From Cellulomonas sp. (lineage in GTDB: Bacteria > Actinomycetota > Actinomycetes > Actinomycetales > Cellulomonadaceae), in contig DAIDJQ010000101.1 of assembly GCA_027451305.1 (NCBI GenBank), forward strand, positions 1 to 11,581: a stretch of 11,581 nt of DNA, written 5' to 3'. Shown here piece by piece: positions 1 to 7,227 of the stretch. How positions within the stretch are numbered: the first letter of the stretch is position 1; the number at the start of each line of letters is the position of its first letter. The position numbers and the translations under genes are program-made. A model generated the notes under the pieces. It was not told the DNA's origin, did not search any database, and worked only from the letters and a program-made list of their open reading frames with translations.

Positions 1-28
1 CGATGTCCACGTACGTCGAGGTCAACGC

Positions 29-1117
29 GTGCTGCGGGCCGCCGACCTCACTCCAGAGCTCGTCGACGCTGCCACAGAAGCCCTCCTCATGAGCCACCGA
101 AAGTTCTCAGAAACACGCCTCGAAGCGATGCGATTCACACCGTTCAGCTATCGGGCGGTGTGGTGGCCCAGCGGCGGCAGCACGGTTCAGGACCACGGCG
201 ATCACGTGGCGCTGACGGTGTACGGAATGGTCCACAGCCAGCATCCGACGATGCTTCAGCTGGCCGAGGTCTTCGTGGCGGCACTGCAGATCGCGGCGAC
301 TCGATACCTGGAGTTCGAGCCGTCCCCGACCGCAGTGGCTCCCTTGGTGCTGGACGGACGCACGCTGACCGAGAAGGCCAACGCTCGAACCGGCGCATCC
401 CTGACCGCCGCCCAACTGCACCAGATGCTCAGCCATGAACCTGCGACGTGGTCCGGCCTACGCGTGGACGGCGACTCGTTCGTCTGGGACCTGGCGCATT
501 CGCAGGTTTCTCGGTTCCGCGACGTTGCCTCCCCGCGCGCCTATCTGTCCACGTTGTCGGACTTCCTCGGCACCGCCCTCGTTGCGACACCCACCCCGGG
601 GCTGCATGCCACGGCTCTGCCCGACGCCTTCGATCGTCTCGATCTCGTCTGGCAATTGGTCTTCGGCCACCGGCTCTTGCGAATCCTGCGTGCCGCGGTG
701 CCGATTGAACTGACCCTGCCAGTGGCCGATCGCGCGGACTTCAGTTCGCGGACCGCTGCCCTGGCGGACCTGCTGGCGACGATGACGGTCCGCCAGAAGC
801 CGCAGAGCAGGGGCGACCCGCTAGAGATGCTGAAGTCCGTCGTGCGCGACAAGCTGCCGGACGACGGTGAAGCCGCCGAGGCGGCTGACACGCTCTTGCA
901 CGTGCGCGGCGTCCGGCACGCCTTGCTGCACCCAGCGGCTCGGGCCGCCTACGAGGGTGACTGGCAGGCGCTCGGTCTGGATGGGTTTGGCGAGGACTGG
1001 GGCGCCCGCTGGGAGCACCTGCGCTACCAGACGATGCGCGCCCTCGAGACCTTGAGCAACCGGCTGCTGTCCCAACGTGACACTCAGAGCGCTGGCGCCA
1101 GTCCCTCGCCACGTTGA
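29..1117 (+). CDS. Hypothetical protein with C-terminal HEPN-like R-x4-H motif
   Basis: A 362-residue reading frame with strong G/C third-position bias, not recognised as a named family. The N-terminal part (about residues 20-230) mixes short hydrophobic and polar stretches with no catalytic motif I can name. The C-terminal part is helical-looking and contains HVRGVRHALLHP at residues 291-302, where R296 and H301 form R-x4-H. This is the signature of HEPN domains, which are often RNases in toxin and anti-phage systems. The start used is GTG at 29, but the frame is open back to base 2, so the true start may lie outside the window. The gene ends just before a strong hairpin and converges on a minus-strand gene. 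No signal peptide or membrane segment is evident. That it is coding is quite sure; the HEPN assignment is inference from one motif and helix context. Confidence 0.7.
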   Translation: MLRAADLTPELVDAATEALLMSHRKFSETRLEAMRFTPFSYRAVWWPSGGSTVQDHGDHVALTVYGMVHSQHPTMLQLAEVFVAALQIAATRYLEFEPSPTAVAPLVLDGRTLTEKANARTGASLTAAQLHQMLSHEPATWSGLRVDGDSFVWDLAHSQVSRFRDVASPRAYLSTLSDFLGTALVATPTPGLHATALPDAFDRLDLVWQLVFGHRLLRILRAAVPIELTLPVADRADFSSRTAALADLLATMTVRQKPQSRGDPLEMLKSVVRDKLPDDGEAAEAADTLLHVRGVRHALLHPAARAAYEGDWQALGLDGFGEDWGARWEHLRYQTMRALETLSNRLLSQRDTQSAGASPSPR

Positions 1118-1148
1118 CGGGCTGGCGGCCTGGTTCCTGCGGACGACG

Positions 1149-1184
1149 CCCGCCGTCACCCCTTGTCTTCGGGGTGGCGGCGGG
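1149..1184. terminator. Hairpin between convergent genes, likely bidirectional terminator
   Basis: A 14-base arm (CCCGCCGTCACCCC, 1149-1162) pairs with GGGGTGGCGGCGGG (1171-1184) with a single mismatch, which is a U-G wobble in the plus-strand RNA. The loop is 8 bases (TTGTCTTC). It lies 31 bases after the stop of the plus-strand gene and 7 bases beyond the stop of the minus-strand gene. It is therefore placed to end transcription in both directions. There is no U tract, which is common for actinobacterial terminators. Confidence 0.7.
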
Positions 1185-1191
1185 TTGGTGG

Positions 1192-1545
1192 TCAGGCGGC
1201 CATCGGTGTCGGGTGGTGGGCGGCGCAGATGGAGCAGGTGGGGCTGTAGGCGCCGGGCTTGTGGCCGTCCTCAGCGCTGTACAGGACCCAGCCGGGGAAC
1301 AGGAGGGCGTGGGCGGCGGGGTACTGCTCGGCGATGGCTTCTTCGACGGCGACCATCGCCATGAAGGTCTCCCGGGCGTCGGGCAGTCCGTGGCTGGCTT
1401 GCGCGGCGGACAGCTGGGCCAGGGCGTGGCGGTTGGCCAGCAGTCGTCGCAGGTGCCGGTCCCAGCCGCCGGTGGCCGCCGGTGTGGTGGCCCGTGCGGG
1501 GTGCGCGGGCACGGCGGTGGTGGTGTCGGGATGGGTGGCGGTCAT
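1192..1545 (-). CDS. Small hypothetical protein with C-terminal CxxC and HH
   Basis: A 117-residue protein of unknown function. The start is ATG at 1545, chosen because AGGAGG sits 5 bases upstream; the frame stays open further upstream but lacks a better start. The first 25 residues are rich in Ala, Thr and Pro and look disordered. A helical middle follows (about residues 28-85), then a C-terminal segment with SPTCSICAAHH at residues 101-111. The CxxC followed by two histidines could bind a metal, although four well-placed ligands are not certain. It is probably the second gene of a minus-strand pair, with 218 bases of leader between the two. It ends next to the shared hairpin. The function cannot be deduced. 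Confidence 0.72.
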   Translation of the reverse strand: MTATHPDTTTAVPAHPARATTPAATGGWDRHLRRLLANRHALAQLSAAQASHGLPDARETFMAMVAVEEAIAEQYPAAHALLFPGWVLYSAEDGHKPGAYSPTCSICAAHHPTPMAA

Positions 1546-1550
1546 GGTGA

Positions 1551-1556
1551 CCTCCT
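1551..1556 (-). promoter_or_regulatory. Ribosome binding site deciding the start at 1545
   Basis: On the minus strand the bases read AGGAGG, followed by a 5-base spacer (TCACC) and ATG. This is a near-perfect Shine-Dalgarno sequence, and it sets the start of the 117-residue protein inside a longer open frame. Confidence 0.75.
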
Positions 1557-1679
1557 GGGTTGGACACGCGACCGGGCAGGGATGTCGGGTCGTCGTGCGG
1601 AGCACCCGGGGGTGCTCACCGATCGCCATGGGCGCAACCCGCCCGCACGCAAGACCCGATCTCGGCGGCCGGCAGGGCT

Positions 1680-1717
1680 GGGGTCCGTGCTGTATCACCT
1701 CCCGTCGGGAGGACCCC
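1680..1717 (-). promoter_or_regulatory. Overlapping inverted repeats in the leader of the small CxxC gene
   Basis: Two inverted repeats share bases. The inner one is CCTCCCG-T-CGGGAGG at 1698-1712, perfect around one central base. The outer one is GGGGTCC (1680-1686) with GGACCCC (1711-1717). Because the arms overlap at 1711-1712, a minus-strand transcript could form either the inner or the outer stem, but not both in full. The site lies 135-172 bases upstream of the ATG at 1545. It could be a protein operator (two-fold symmetry) or an RNA switch or attenuator. No known riboswitch class was recognised. Confidence 0.35.
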
Positions 1718-1763
1718 ACCCCGGCCGGCGCCCGGTTCGGGTCGTCGTGCGGTGTTCCACTGT

Positions 1764-2213
1764 TCAGCTGTCAAGGTCCGGTGCGTCGTGATCGCACCCG
1801 GGATCGTCCGGGGAACCCGGCGGGGCGCAACCGGCCCATGGGTCGGGGTCGACCACGTCCCAGTCGTCCAGCACCCGGCGCAGCGAGCGCACCAGGGCGG
1901 TGGACTGCAGCCAGGCCTGCGGGCTGACGTGGGCCAGGCTGGAGCCGGTCAGCTGGTAGGTGAGGACCTCGGCGGCCAGCTCGTCGAGGTCACCGACCAC
2001 GACGTCGACCATGGCGCCGATGTGCAGCAGCACCGCCATGCCCTCCAGCATGTCCAGCACGTTGCGCAGGTGGTCTCGGGTCATCTGGATCAGCTCGAGG
2101 ATCTGCCCATCGACGGTGACCCAGTAGTGCGGCTGCGACAGCACCCGACGATCCAGGGTGCCCGGGACCACGGTGTACATCCAGGCCGGAGGATCCGGCG
2201 GGTTCGTGAACAC
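1764..2213 (-). CDS. Hypothetical protein, unknown family
   Basis: A 149-residue protein that I do not recognise. The start is GTG at 2213, with a modest purine-rich AGGGTG about 6 bases upstream; ATG at 2180 (residue 12) is an alternative. The middle (residues 30-120) alternates hydrophobic and acidic residues and looks mostly helical, with segments such as RDHLRNVLDMLEGMAVLL and DVVVGDLDELAAEVL. The C terminus (residues 116-149) is rich in Asp, Pro and Cys and probably unstructured. There is no signal peptide, clear membrane helix or catalytic motif. It precedes the 117-residue gene on the same strand, 218 bases away, so the two may share a transcript. Third codon positions are strongly G/C, which supports real coding. 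Confidence 0.65.
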   Translation of the reverse strand: MFTNPPDPPAWMYTVVPGTLDRRVLSQPHYWVTVDGQILELIQMTRDHLRNVLDMLEGMAVLLHIGAMVDVVVGDLDELAAEVLTYQLTGSSLAHVSPQAWLQSTALVRSLRRVLDDWDVVDPDPWAGCAPPGSPDDPGCDHDAPDLDS

Positions 2214-2610
2214 GCCCGCACCCTGCCGGGCTGCCCCGCCCCAGCAGTAGGAACCCGGCTGCCGTTGAAGGGCCCGCGTGGTGCCATCCGCGCCGTGGGC
2301 GGCCGGTCTCCCGCTTGTCTGGTGGCTTCCCAGAACGGATGCCGCCGCATGGAGGGCACCGCGGCGCCTAGGTCACTGGTCTCGGCCGCAGCCTCGCCAG
2401 CACGAGGCCGCGGCGGTCTGCTGCTGGCCCGGGAGTCGCCTAGAGGTCAGCGGTGGACCGATGAACGAGAGTGGTGACGGCGGCGCGCGGCGGTTCGGGA
2501 CCGCGGAGGGAGCCGCGCAGCACGTAGACGCGGCGGCGATGGAGTTCGCGCCGACCGGCGACACAGGCTCACGTCGCTAAGTCCCTCGCCCGCATGCTGG
2601 CGCGCCTACG
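2214..2610. other. Intergenic region between divergent genes
   Basis: About 400 bases separate a minus-strand and a plus-strand gene, so promoters for both should lie here. No convincing -35/-10 pair was found. A short frame at 2461-2580 (+) could encode 39 residues (start ATG, MNESGDGGARRF...), but it has no clear ribosome binding site and is not called. A TANNNT hexamer (TACGGT, 2607-2612) sits 7 bases before the GTG at 2620, a spacing that would suit a leaderless transcript of the downstream gene. Confidence 0.4.
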
Positions 2611-3291
2611 GTGAGACACGTGGCAACTGGACGTTCCGAGGAGCCGCGGGCGATCTTCTCTCAGCCCGAACTCCCGCTGCCGGGCGTCGTCCCCCTCGAT
2701 GCAATCGAACGGGTGGAGCGCTGGCTCTCTTCCCGGGAGAACGACGACTACGACCCCGACGTCGTGAGTGCGCGCTTGTTCCTGAGGGACAACGACACGC
2801 GAGCGGAGCGGGCCAGGCGATGGATCCGCGTCCGGGAGATCGATGAGCGCTGCACCGACAGCTGGGGTGTCTTGATCCATGGAGGGACCGAGGCGGTGTG
2901 GCTGCTAGACGAAGCAGCCGGCTCGCTGGCCGAAGGACTCTGGCTAGCATCCCTACTCTGCAGTCACGCGGCCTGCGAGCGGCACCTGGCGGGGATCCTC
3001 AGTTTCGACGAAGAGTCACTGCCTCGATCGTGGCGACAATGGGGCTTGGGGCGCTTGCTCGAAGAGCCGAGATCATGCGACATCGTTCCGCCCGACCTCC
3101 GAGCGGCGCTCACGGCTATGAACGAGGCGCGGAGGGTGTCGGCCCACTTCAAGCCGCCGCTGCACGACGGGTCTCTGCTGCGCCGAGCGCTGGCGATGGA
3201 AGAGCCGGACGTCAGCGGACTCGCAGAGTCCGATGCGTTTGCCGCGTATGAGACTGCGAGGACCCTTGTCCACAGGGCTCGGTGGCCCTGA
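2611..3291 (+). CDS. Hypothetical protein with HEPN-like R-x4-H motif
   Basis: A 226-residue, soluble, mostly helical protein of no named family that I can place. Residues 104-130 form a long amphipathic helix (SLAEGLWLASLLCSHAACER...). Residues 162-183 form another helix carrying NEARRVSAHF (171-180), in which R174 and H179 make an R-x4-H motif. Two helices with N-x2-R-x4-H near the end of the domain are typical of HEPN proteins, many of which are RNases of toxin-antitoxin or anti-phage systems. The start is GTG at 2611; an in-frame GTG at 2620 could serve a leaderless mRNA. It lies upstream of and in the same direction as the P-loop NTPase at 3622, with 330 bases between. The pairing suggests an NTPase sensor with an RNase effector, but this is inference. 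Confidence 0.7.
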   Translation: MRHVATGRSEEPRAIFSQPELPLPGVVPLDAIERVERWLSSRENDDYDPDVVSARLFLRDNDTRAERARRWIRVREIDERCTDSWGVLIHGGTEAVWLLDEAAGSLAEGLWLASLLCSHAACERHLAGILSFDEESLPRSWRQWGLGRLLEEPRSCDIVPPDLRAALTAMNEARRVSAHFKPPLHDGSLLRRALAMEEPDVSGLAESDAFAAYETARTLVHRARWP

Positions 3292-3621
3292 ACTAGACGC
3301 GAGCCACTCTCGTCGCCGACGTTCCGCGCGGTTCGGGCGGACGTATCCCGTCGGCCAATCCCAGGATGGTCCCGGCCAGGGCGTCGCCGTGCAGCCAGGG
3401 CGAGTCGCGCGGCCACGCGGTCTAGTTCTGTCCCACCGGCACGTCCGCCCAGCCGGGAAGACCAGAGCGCGCGTGGAAGCCCGCTGCATCGTCTGGTCAT
3501 ACCCACTTGAAGCCGCCCTTACCGCTCGAAGGCAGCTGGTGGTGCCAGCCGGTGGTCCGCGCTGGCCGTGTGCCCGCGCCGGCGCATTGCCCAGCGGCAC
3601 GCCGTGCGGTGGGATGCACCT
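3292..3621. other. Intergenic region with a possible gene remnant on the minus strand
   Basis: 330 bases between the HEPN-like gene and the NTPase gene. No intact gene was found. On the minus strand, bases 3421-3296 are open for 42 codons and read like protein (WLHGDALAGTILGLADGI is part of it), with G/C-rich third positions. The frame has no ATG or GTG start and is bounded by stops on both sides. It may be a relic of a gene or chance. The NTPase promoter must lie here or further upstream, but no clear promoter motif was seen. Confidence 0.3.
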
Positions 3622-5667
3622 GTGGCAGACGAACTGAGCCTTCCGGACCTGCTGAGATCGTTGGGCGGGGGACGATTCGACGGCAACCCTCAGAAGAGCT
3701 TCAAGGTTCGCCCGGCCAACGAGTTCTTCGTCCCGCCCGAGCTCCAGGTGAAGCTCGGCCTGGGCGACCTTCGCGCCGACGTCATCTTGGTATCAGCGCG
3801 CGGAGCTGCCGGCAAGACCACCACTGCCCAGCAGATGTCCCACGAGCTCGGTGTTCCGCTATGGAAGCTTGAGGAAGACGCAGCAGTCAGCGCCACCGCG
3901 TTGTCGTACGTCCTCGGTCGCTACATGGACACGGTCGAGGTAGAACAGGCTCTTGAGCGGATGGAACGCCCCACCATCCTCATCGACTCCCTCGACGAGG
4001 CGCACGCGAGAGTCTCGGGCACCTCATGGACCGAGTTCATGCAGTCCCTCGGGCACTTCACCCGGCACGGTCTCCGCCTCATCGTCCTGGGTCGCGAACG
4101 CACGCTAGAGGAGATCTGGCTGACCCTCGATGACGTGGGCGTTCAGTTGGCGTGGCTCGAGATCAGCCACTTCGGCCCAGGTGAGCGACGCACCTACGTC
4201 GATGGACGGACGGCGAGGAGGGCGCGGAACGCGGAGGTCCTGCAGAACCCGCACTACGAGGCTGCCCGCAACGCCATCCTGAGGTCTCTCGTTGGCTCGA
4301 TGTCCGGCGCGGCAGCGGACATGTTCGTTGGCTACGCGCCGGTCCTCGATGCCGTCGCCACGGTGCTTGCCCGGGACAACCTGTTCACCGTCGCCCAGAC
4401 GTTTGACGCTGCACAGGGCGGAGTCCGGGCAATCGAGGAACTCCGGCGGATCCTGAACCGACTCCTGGAGCGGGAGCAAGGCAAGGTCGCGCCCCTCGCC
4501 GCAGATCTGGGCATTGATCCTGGCGCCGCCTTCACACCAGCAGAGCAGGTCTCGTGGCTCGCCTGCGAGCTCCTGAGCGGGCCCGAGCCATCGCTCGACT
4601 TCATCAGCGAGCCGAAGCAGCGGGATACGTATCGCAAGCAGGTCCGCGAGTTTCTTCAGGACCACCCCTTCCGATCAGGCGAGCACTGGGCGAGCACGGT
4701 CTTCGCCGCGTATGTGGCCTGCCTGCGTTTCGACTGTACGCCGGGAGACGCACTCCTCCGGGTGGGCAACGACTCGGGGCTGCTCTTCGACTTCTTCTCC
4801 CTCAACGGATCGGACGAGGCCATCGACGAGGAGCAATTCGGCGCGCTTCACGCATCCATCACAGCGGGTGAGTTCAGCGGAGTTAGCGCGAACGTCGCGA
4901 CGAGAGAGGAGAGCGTTGGCGAGCACGAAGCGATCATGCACGTCGTTCGTGCGGGCGAATCTTCGGTGCTGCGTCTCAGACTGCTCGCTGCTGACTCGGA
5001 CACGCTCGCGCTCTACGGGCCGCTGGAAGCGCTCACTGTCGTGACCGAAAGTGGGGTTACCGTCCCAGCTCGTCGGCCGGTGACGGTGCTCGGCCCCGAT
5101 CTGTTCATCTCATGTGGCGCCCTAGTGATCGAGGGGCTCACCGTCGAGTTCGCGCACAGGGCCGTGCCCGCGGACGACGGGGTGCAGAGCGGCCAGGTTG
5201 TCTTGCAGGTCTCCGGGGATCTCGTCCTTCCGCCTGAGATCACCCGCGAACCTTTGCCCGGTGACTTCGAATTGGCGGTCCCGGAGTCAACTGTCCTGCG
5301 CTACCCGTGGGTGGGGTACCGGCAGGATCTCGTGGACGCGAAGTCCGCGAACCCTAGCGGCCGGGCAGAGCGCTTCCTGAACATGCTCATGAACCTCACG
5401 CGTTCCCACGGGCACTCCGGCGACCGGGGCTGCTACTCAATGAAGCTCCAGGGTCGCCAGTCGGTCAAGGGAGAGGAGTTCACGGCCGCCTTGGCCACCC
5501 TGAAGCGGTGGGGCGTCGTCCGGCTTGACGGAGACATGATCTACGTCACCCCCGAGTTCGAGGACCACCGCTTCAGTGGCAAGACGCAAGCCGGGCAGCG
5601 ACTGCTGGCAGACGTCTGGGATGTCTGGGGACCGGTGGTCGCCGAGCTTGAGAAGGACCTCCGCTAG
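3622..5667 (+). CDS. P-loop NTPase (STAND/AAA-like), candidate defence protein
   Basis: A 681-residue protein with a nucleotide-binding core near its N terminus. Walker A is VSARGAAGKTTT (residues 57-68), a variant with Ala rather than Gly in the first position. Walker B is TILIDSLDEAH (118-128), with Asp122 and the Asp125-Glu126 pair. A following strand, LRLIVLGRE (151-159), resembles the sensor strand with a polar tip. The remainder is a long helical region (about 190-370) and a beta-rich part (about 400-560). The C-terminal segment around residues 590-650 looks like a winged helix (EEFTAALATLKRWGVV, then a beta hairpin). This layout resembles STAND-type or other large NTPases seen in defence islands; no named family is certain. 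The start GTG at 3622 is preferred because conserved-looking sequence begins just after it; GTG at 3568 would add 18 Arg-rich residues. The function is presumably NTP-driven sensing or switching, possibly with the HEPN-like protein upstream. Confidence 0.78.
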   Translation: MADELSLPDLLRSLGGGRFDGNPQKSFKVRPANEFFVPPELQVKLGLGDLRADVILVSARGAAGKTTTAQQMSHELGVPLWKLEEDAAVSATALSYVLGRYMDTVEVEQALERMERPTILIDSLDEAHARVSGTSWTEFMQSLGHFTRHGLRLIVLGRERTLEEIWLTLDDVGVQLAWLEISHFGPGERRTYVDGRTARRARNAEVLQNPHYEAARNAILRSLVGSMSGAAADMFVGYAPVLDAVATVLARDNLFTVAQTFDAAQGGVRAIEELRRILNRLLEREQGKVAPLAADLGIDPGAAFTPAEQVSWLACELLSGPEPSLDFISEPKQRDTYRKQVREFLQDHPFRSGEHWASTVFAAYVACLRFDCTPGDALLRVGNDSGLLFDFFSLNGSDEAIDEEQFGALHASITAGEFSGVSANVATREESVGEHEAIMHVVRAGESSVLRLRLLAADSDTLALYGPLEALTVVTESGVTVPARRPVTVLGPDLFISCGALVIEGLTVEFAHRAVPADDGVQSGQVVLQVSGDLVLPPEITREPLPGDFELAVPESTVLRYPWVGYRQDLVDAKSANPSGRAERFLNMLMNLTRSHGHSGDRGCYSMKLQGRQSVKGEEFTAALATLKRWGVVRLDGDMIYVTPEFEDHRFSGKTQAGQRLLADVWDVWGPVVAELEKDLR

Positions 5668-5695
5668 CCTGCCCATCTGACACGACCCGGGCAGG
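5668..5695 (+). terminator. Hairpin directly after the NTPase stop codon
   Basis: CCTGCCC (5668-5674) pairs perfectly with GGGCAGG (5689-5695) around a 14-base loop. It starts at the base after the TAG stop. No U tract follows. The position fits a terminator for the NTPase gene, although the long loop makes it only moderately convincing. Confidence 0.4.
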
Positions 5696-5823
5696 ACGCG
5701 TTGGCGAGGCGCTTCCGAGCGGTGATGGCGCCATCTTTCGATGCAGGCCACGGCACCTGTGCTCCCGAGCCCCAAGAGCGTGCTTCGCCAGCCGTCGGGA
5801 AAGCTCCCATCTCAGGGCCCTGA

Positions 5824-5961
5824 GCGTCCTCGGGGTTCGCACCGTGCCACACCCACCAGTTCCGGGAGATCGCGGTCATGCGGGTGGTGGGCGAACTTGG
5901 GCTCGAGGCGGCGTCCGAGCTCGCGGGCCACTCGGACACCAGGCACGGTCGCGGTGCGTGC
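5824..5961 (+). pseudogene. Possible decayed C-terminal fragment of a tyrosine recombinase
   Basis: In the frame containing 5854-5856 the translation reads THQFREIAVMRVV, then GELGLEAASELAGHSD. This matches box II of tyrosine recombinases: an H-x-x-R motif (HQFR, 5854-5865), then an L-x-GH motif 22 residues after the Arg, against 23 in typical members. The catalytic Tyr expected 9 residues after the GH histidine is missing; Ala stands there. No start codon and no upstream catalytic domain are present, and a TGA stops the frame at 5821-5823. Third positions are strongly G/C, but an antisense open frame (6092-5664, minus) shares the same third positions, so composition does not decide between strands. 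The call rests on the motif spacing and is uncertain. Confidence 0.35.
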
Positions 5962-6374
5962 GCTGCTGCGATGGAACCGAGTGAGACCCTGCGCAGCCCG
6001 GCGCTCCAGCGCGCGTTGCGATCGTCGATCCACTCGCGAACGTCCATCGGCACGAATGCCGCCCCCTGCCATTCGAGACCAATCAGCTCCACCGAGAAGA
6101 GCCCTCAGACCGCCAACGCCTCTGCTGGAACACATCGGCCGCCGCCCCGAGTACGTTGAGACCCGAGCCCCGGCGGCAGCGCCGCACCGCACCCGCCGCC
6201 GCTGATGTCACAGCGGTCTTTCAGCCCTTCCCTCGCGTCGGAACGTACTCGCGGTCTCCGACGCGCGGGGCGCGCGCGGCGACCGGCGCTCACCCAGATG
6301 CCTGGTAGAGCACGAATAGCGCCACGGGGATGCGGCGACTTGACCGGAAGCGCCGGCACCGGACTGTCCGACCC
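5962..6374. other. Region without a confident gene upstream of the three-gene element
   Basis: No gene is called here. A minus-strand frame from GTG 6092 down to 5664 would encode 142 residues, starting VELIGLEWQGAAFVPMD, rich in Trp and Ser, with good G/C third positions but no clear ribosome binding site. It could be a real small gene or the antisense of the recombinase relic. The left end of the downstream mobile element must lie in or near this stretch. The sequence at 6307-6323 has a weak inverted match at 10198-10213. Confidence 0.3.
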
Positions 6375-7151
6375 ATGGCCACGCCCAACGCATCCCGACC
6401 CTGCGAGCAGTCATCGATCGCGGAGTCCCTTGCCGCCTACACGCCTGCGGGCTTGCCTGCTGAGACGTGGCGGCAGGTGGCCGATGCTGCCGTCGCCCTG
6501 GTGTTGCGGGGGCAGCCGGCGACGATCGAGCGGGCTCGCAAGGGCATCGAGGCGCTGGCTGCGGCGGCGGCTTACCTGGCGTCCACCTCGATCCCGCTGA
6601 CGGTCGACAACCTTGTCTCTGACGCCACGATCTCTGGTCTGGACAGCTCGCGCCAGGCGGCCGGGCAGAGCGAGGGCACTCGCGGGAACCTGCGGGGCCG
6701 GTTGCGCCGGCTGCAGGCGACGCACCGGGGAGTTCCGACTCCGGCGCGCCGTGAGGACGGGGACCGTATCGCCGATCTGCCGACCGCAGCGGCTGCGTTG
6801 CCTGTGCTGGTTCTGTTGTCGGCGCAGGAGCCGGCCGACCGGCAGGGGGTGGCTGCGTTGCAGACGGTTGTCGGGTGGGCGCGTGCGCGTCGGCGTGGAC
6901 GGGCCGTGGCTGAACCGGGGGCCGATACCTGGCGCGATGCTCGGGCGTACGGCGCTGCTCACGGGGTCAATGTCACCGCGACGATGCTGAAGACGCTGGC
7001 GACGCACGAGGTCCTTCAGGAGGCTGGTCCGGTGGTCGACCTGGTCGCGACGTGTCAGCTCACCCGTCGGGATCTGGACCTGGCCCTTCCCGTCGCGGCG
7101 GGTTTGCCGGAGACGCCGGATCTGGTGCACCGGAGCTTGTTGCGCGGGTAG
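6375..7151 (+). CDS. Hypothetical protein, first gene of the transposase trio
   Basis: A 258-residue protein of unknown function. The start ATG at 6375 is preferred; ATG at 6330 would add 15 mostly basic residues. Neither has a strong ribosome binding site. Residues 30-118 look like a helical bundle ending in a basic stretch (GNLRGRLRRLQATHRG). The segment around ARKGIEALAAAAAYL and IPLTVDNL (54-80) resembles the equivalent part of the next gene product (VRKHCRHLTALAVY, LPLQITAVL), suggesting a shared DNA-binding N-terminal fold of the tyrosine recombinase core-binding type. The C-terminal half (about 138-258) shows no recombinase catalytic motifs. Codons here end often in G, unlike the C-ending codons of the two genes that follow. 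It is probably an accessory protein of the element; this is inference from position. Confidence 0.65.
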   Translation: MATPNASRPCEQSSIAESLAAYTPAGLPAETWRQVADAAVALVLRGQPATIERARKGIEALAAAAAYLASTSIPLTVDNLVSDATISGLDSSRQAAGQSEGTRGNLRGRLRRLQATHRGVPTPARREDGDRIADLPTAAAALPVLVLLSAQEPADRQGVAALQTVVGWARARRRGRAVAEPGADTWRDARAYGAAHGVNVTATMLKTLATHEVLQEAGPVVDLVATCQLTRRDLDLALPVAAGLPETPDLVHRSLLRG

Positions 7152-7212
7152 GTGTGGCCATTGCGCGCTCGCAGAGGATGCGCACCTTCCGTCCTGCCAC
7201 CACCACCCAGGC

Positions 7213-7219
7213 AGGAGAG
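7213..7219 (+). promoter_or_regulatory. Ribosome binding site for the integrase-like gene
   Basis: AGGAGAG lies 8 bases before ATG 7228, a good Shine-Dalgarno match that supports this start over any in the 76-base gap after the first gene. Confidence 0.7.
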
Positions 7220-7227
7220 ACCCGGCC

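Noticed and set aside
1761..1774. TGTTCAGCTGTCAA resembles TGTTCAGTTGTCAA upstream of ssrA (about 11218-11231)
   Set aside because: The first copy is the stop-codon end of a coding region and the second is an upstream flank. A single short match with no shared context is likely chance.
1114..1927. Overlapping plus-strand frames, Gly/Val/Arg rich
   Set aside because: They are antisense to the two minus-strand genes, one of which has a near-perfect ribosome binding site and start. Low-complexity composition is typical of shadows.
3141..3158. Near-repeat of CCCACTTCAAGCCGCC with a similar stretch near 3500
   Set aside because: Similarity ends at once on both sides and one copy is inside a gene. 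No duplication is supported.
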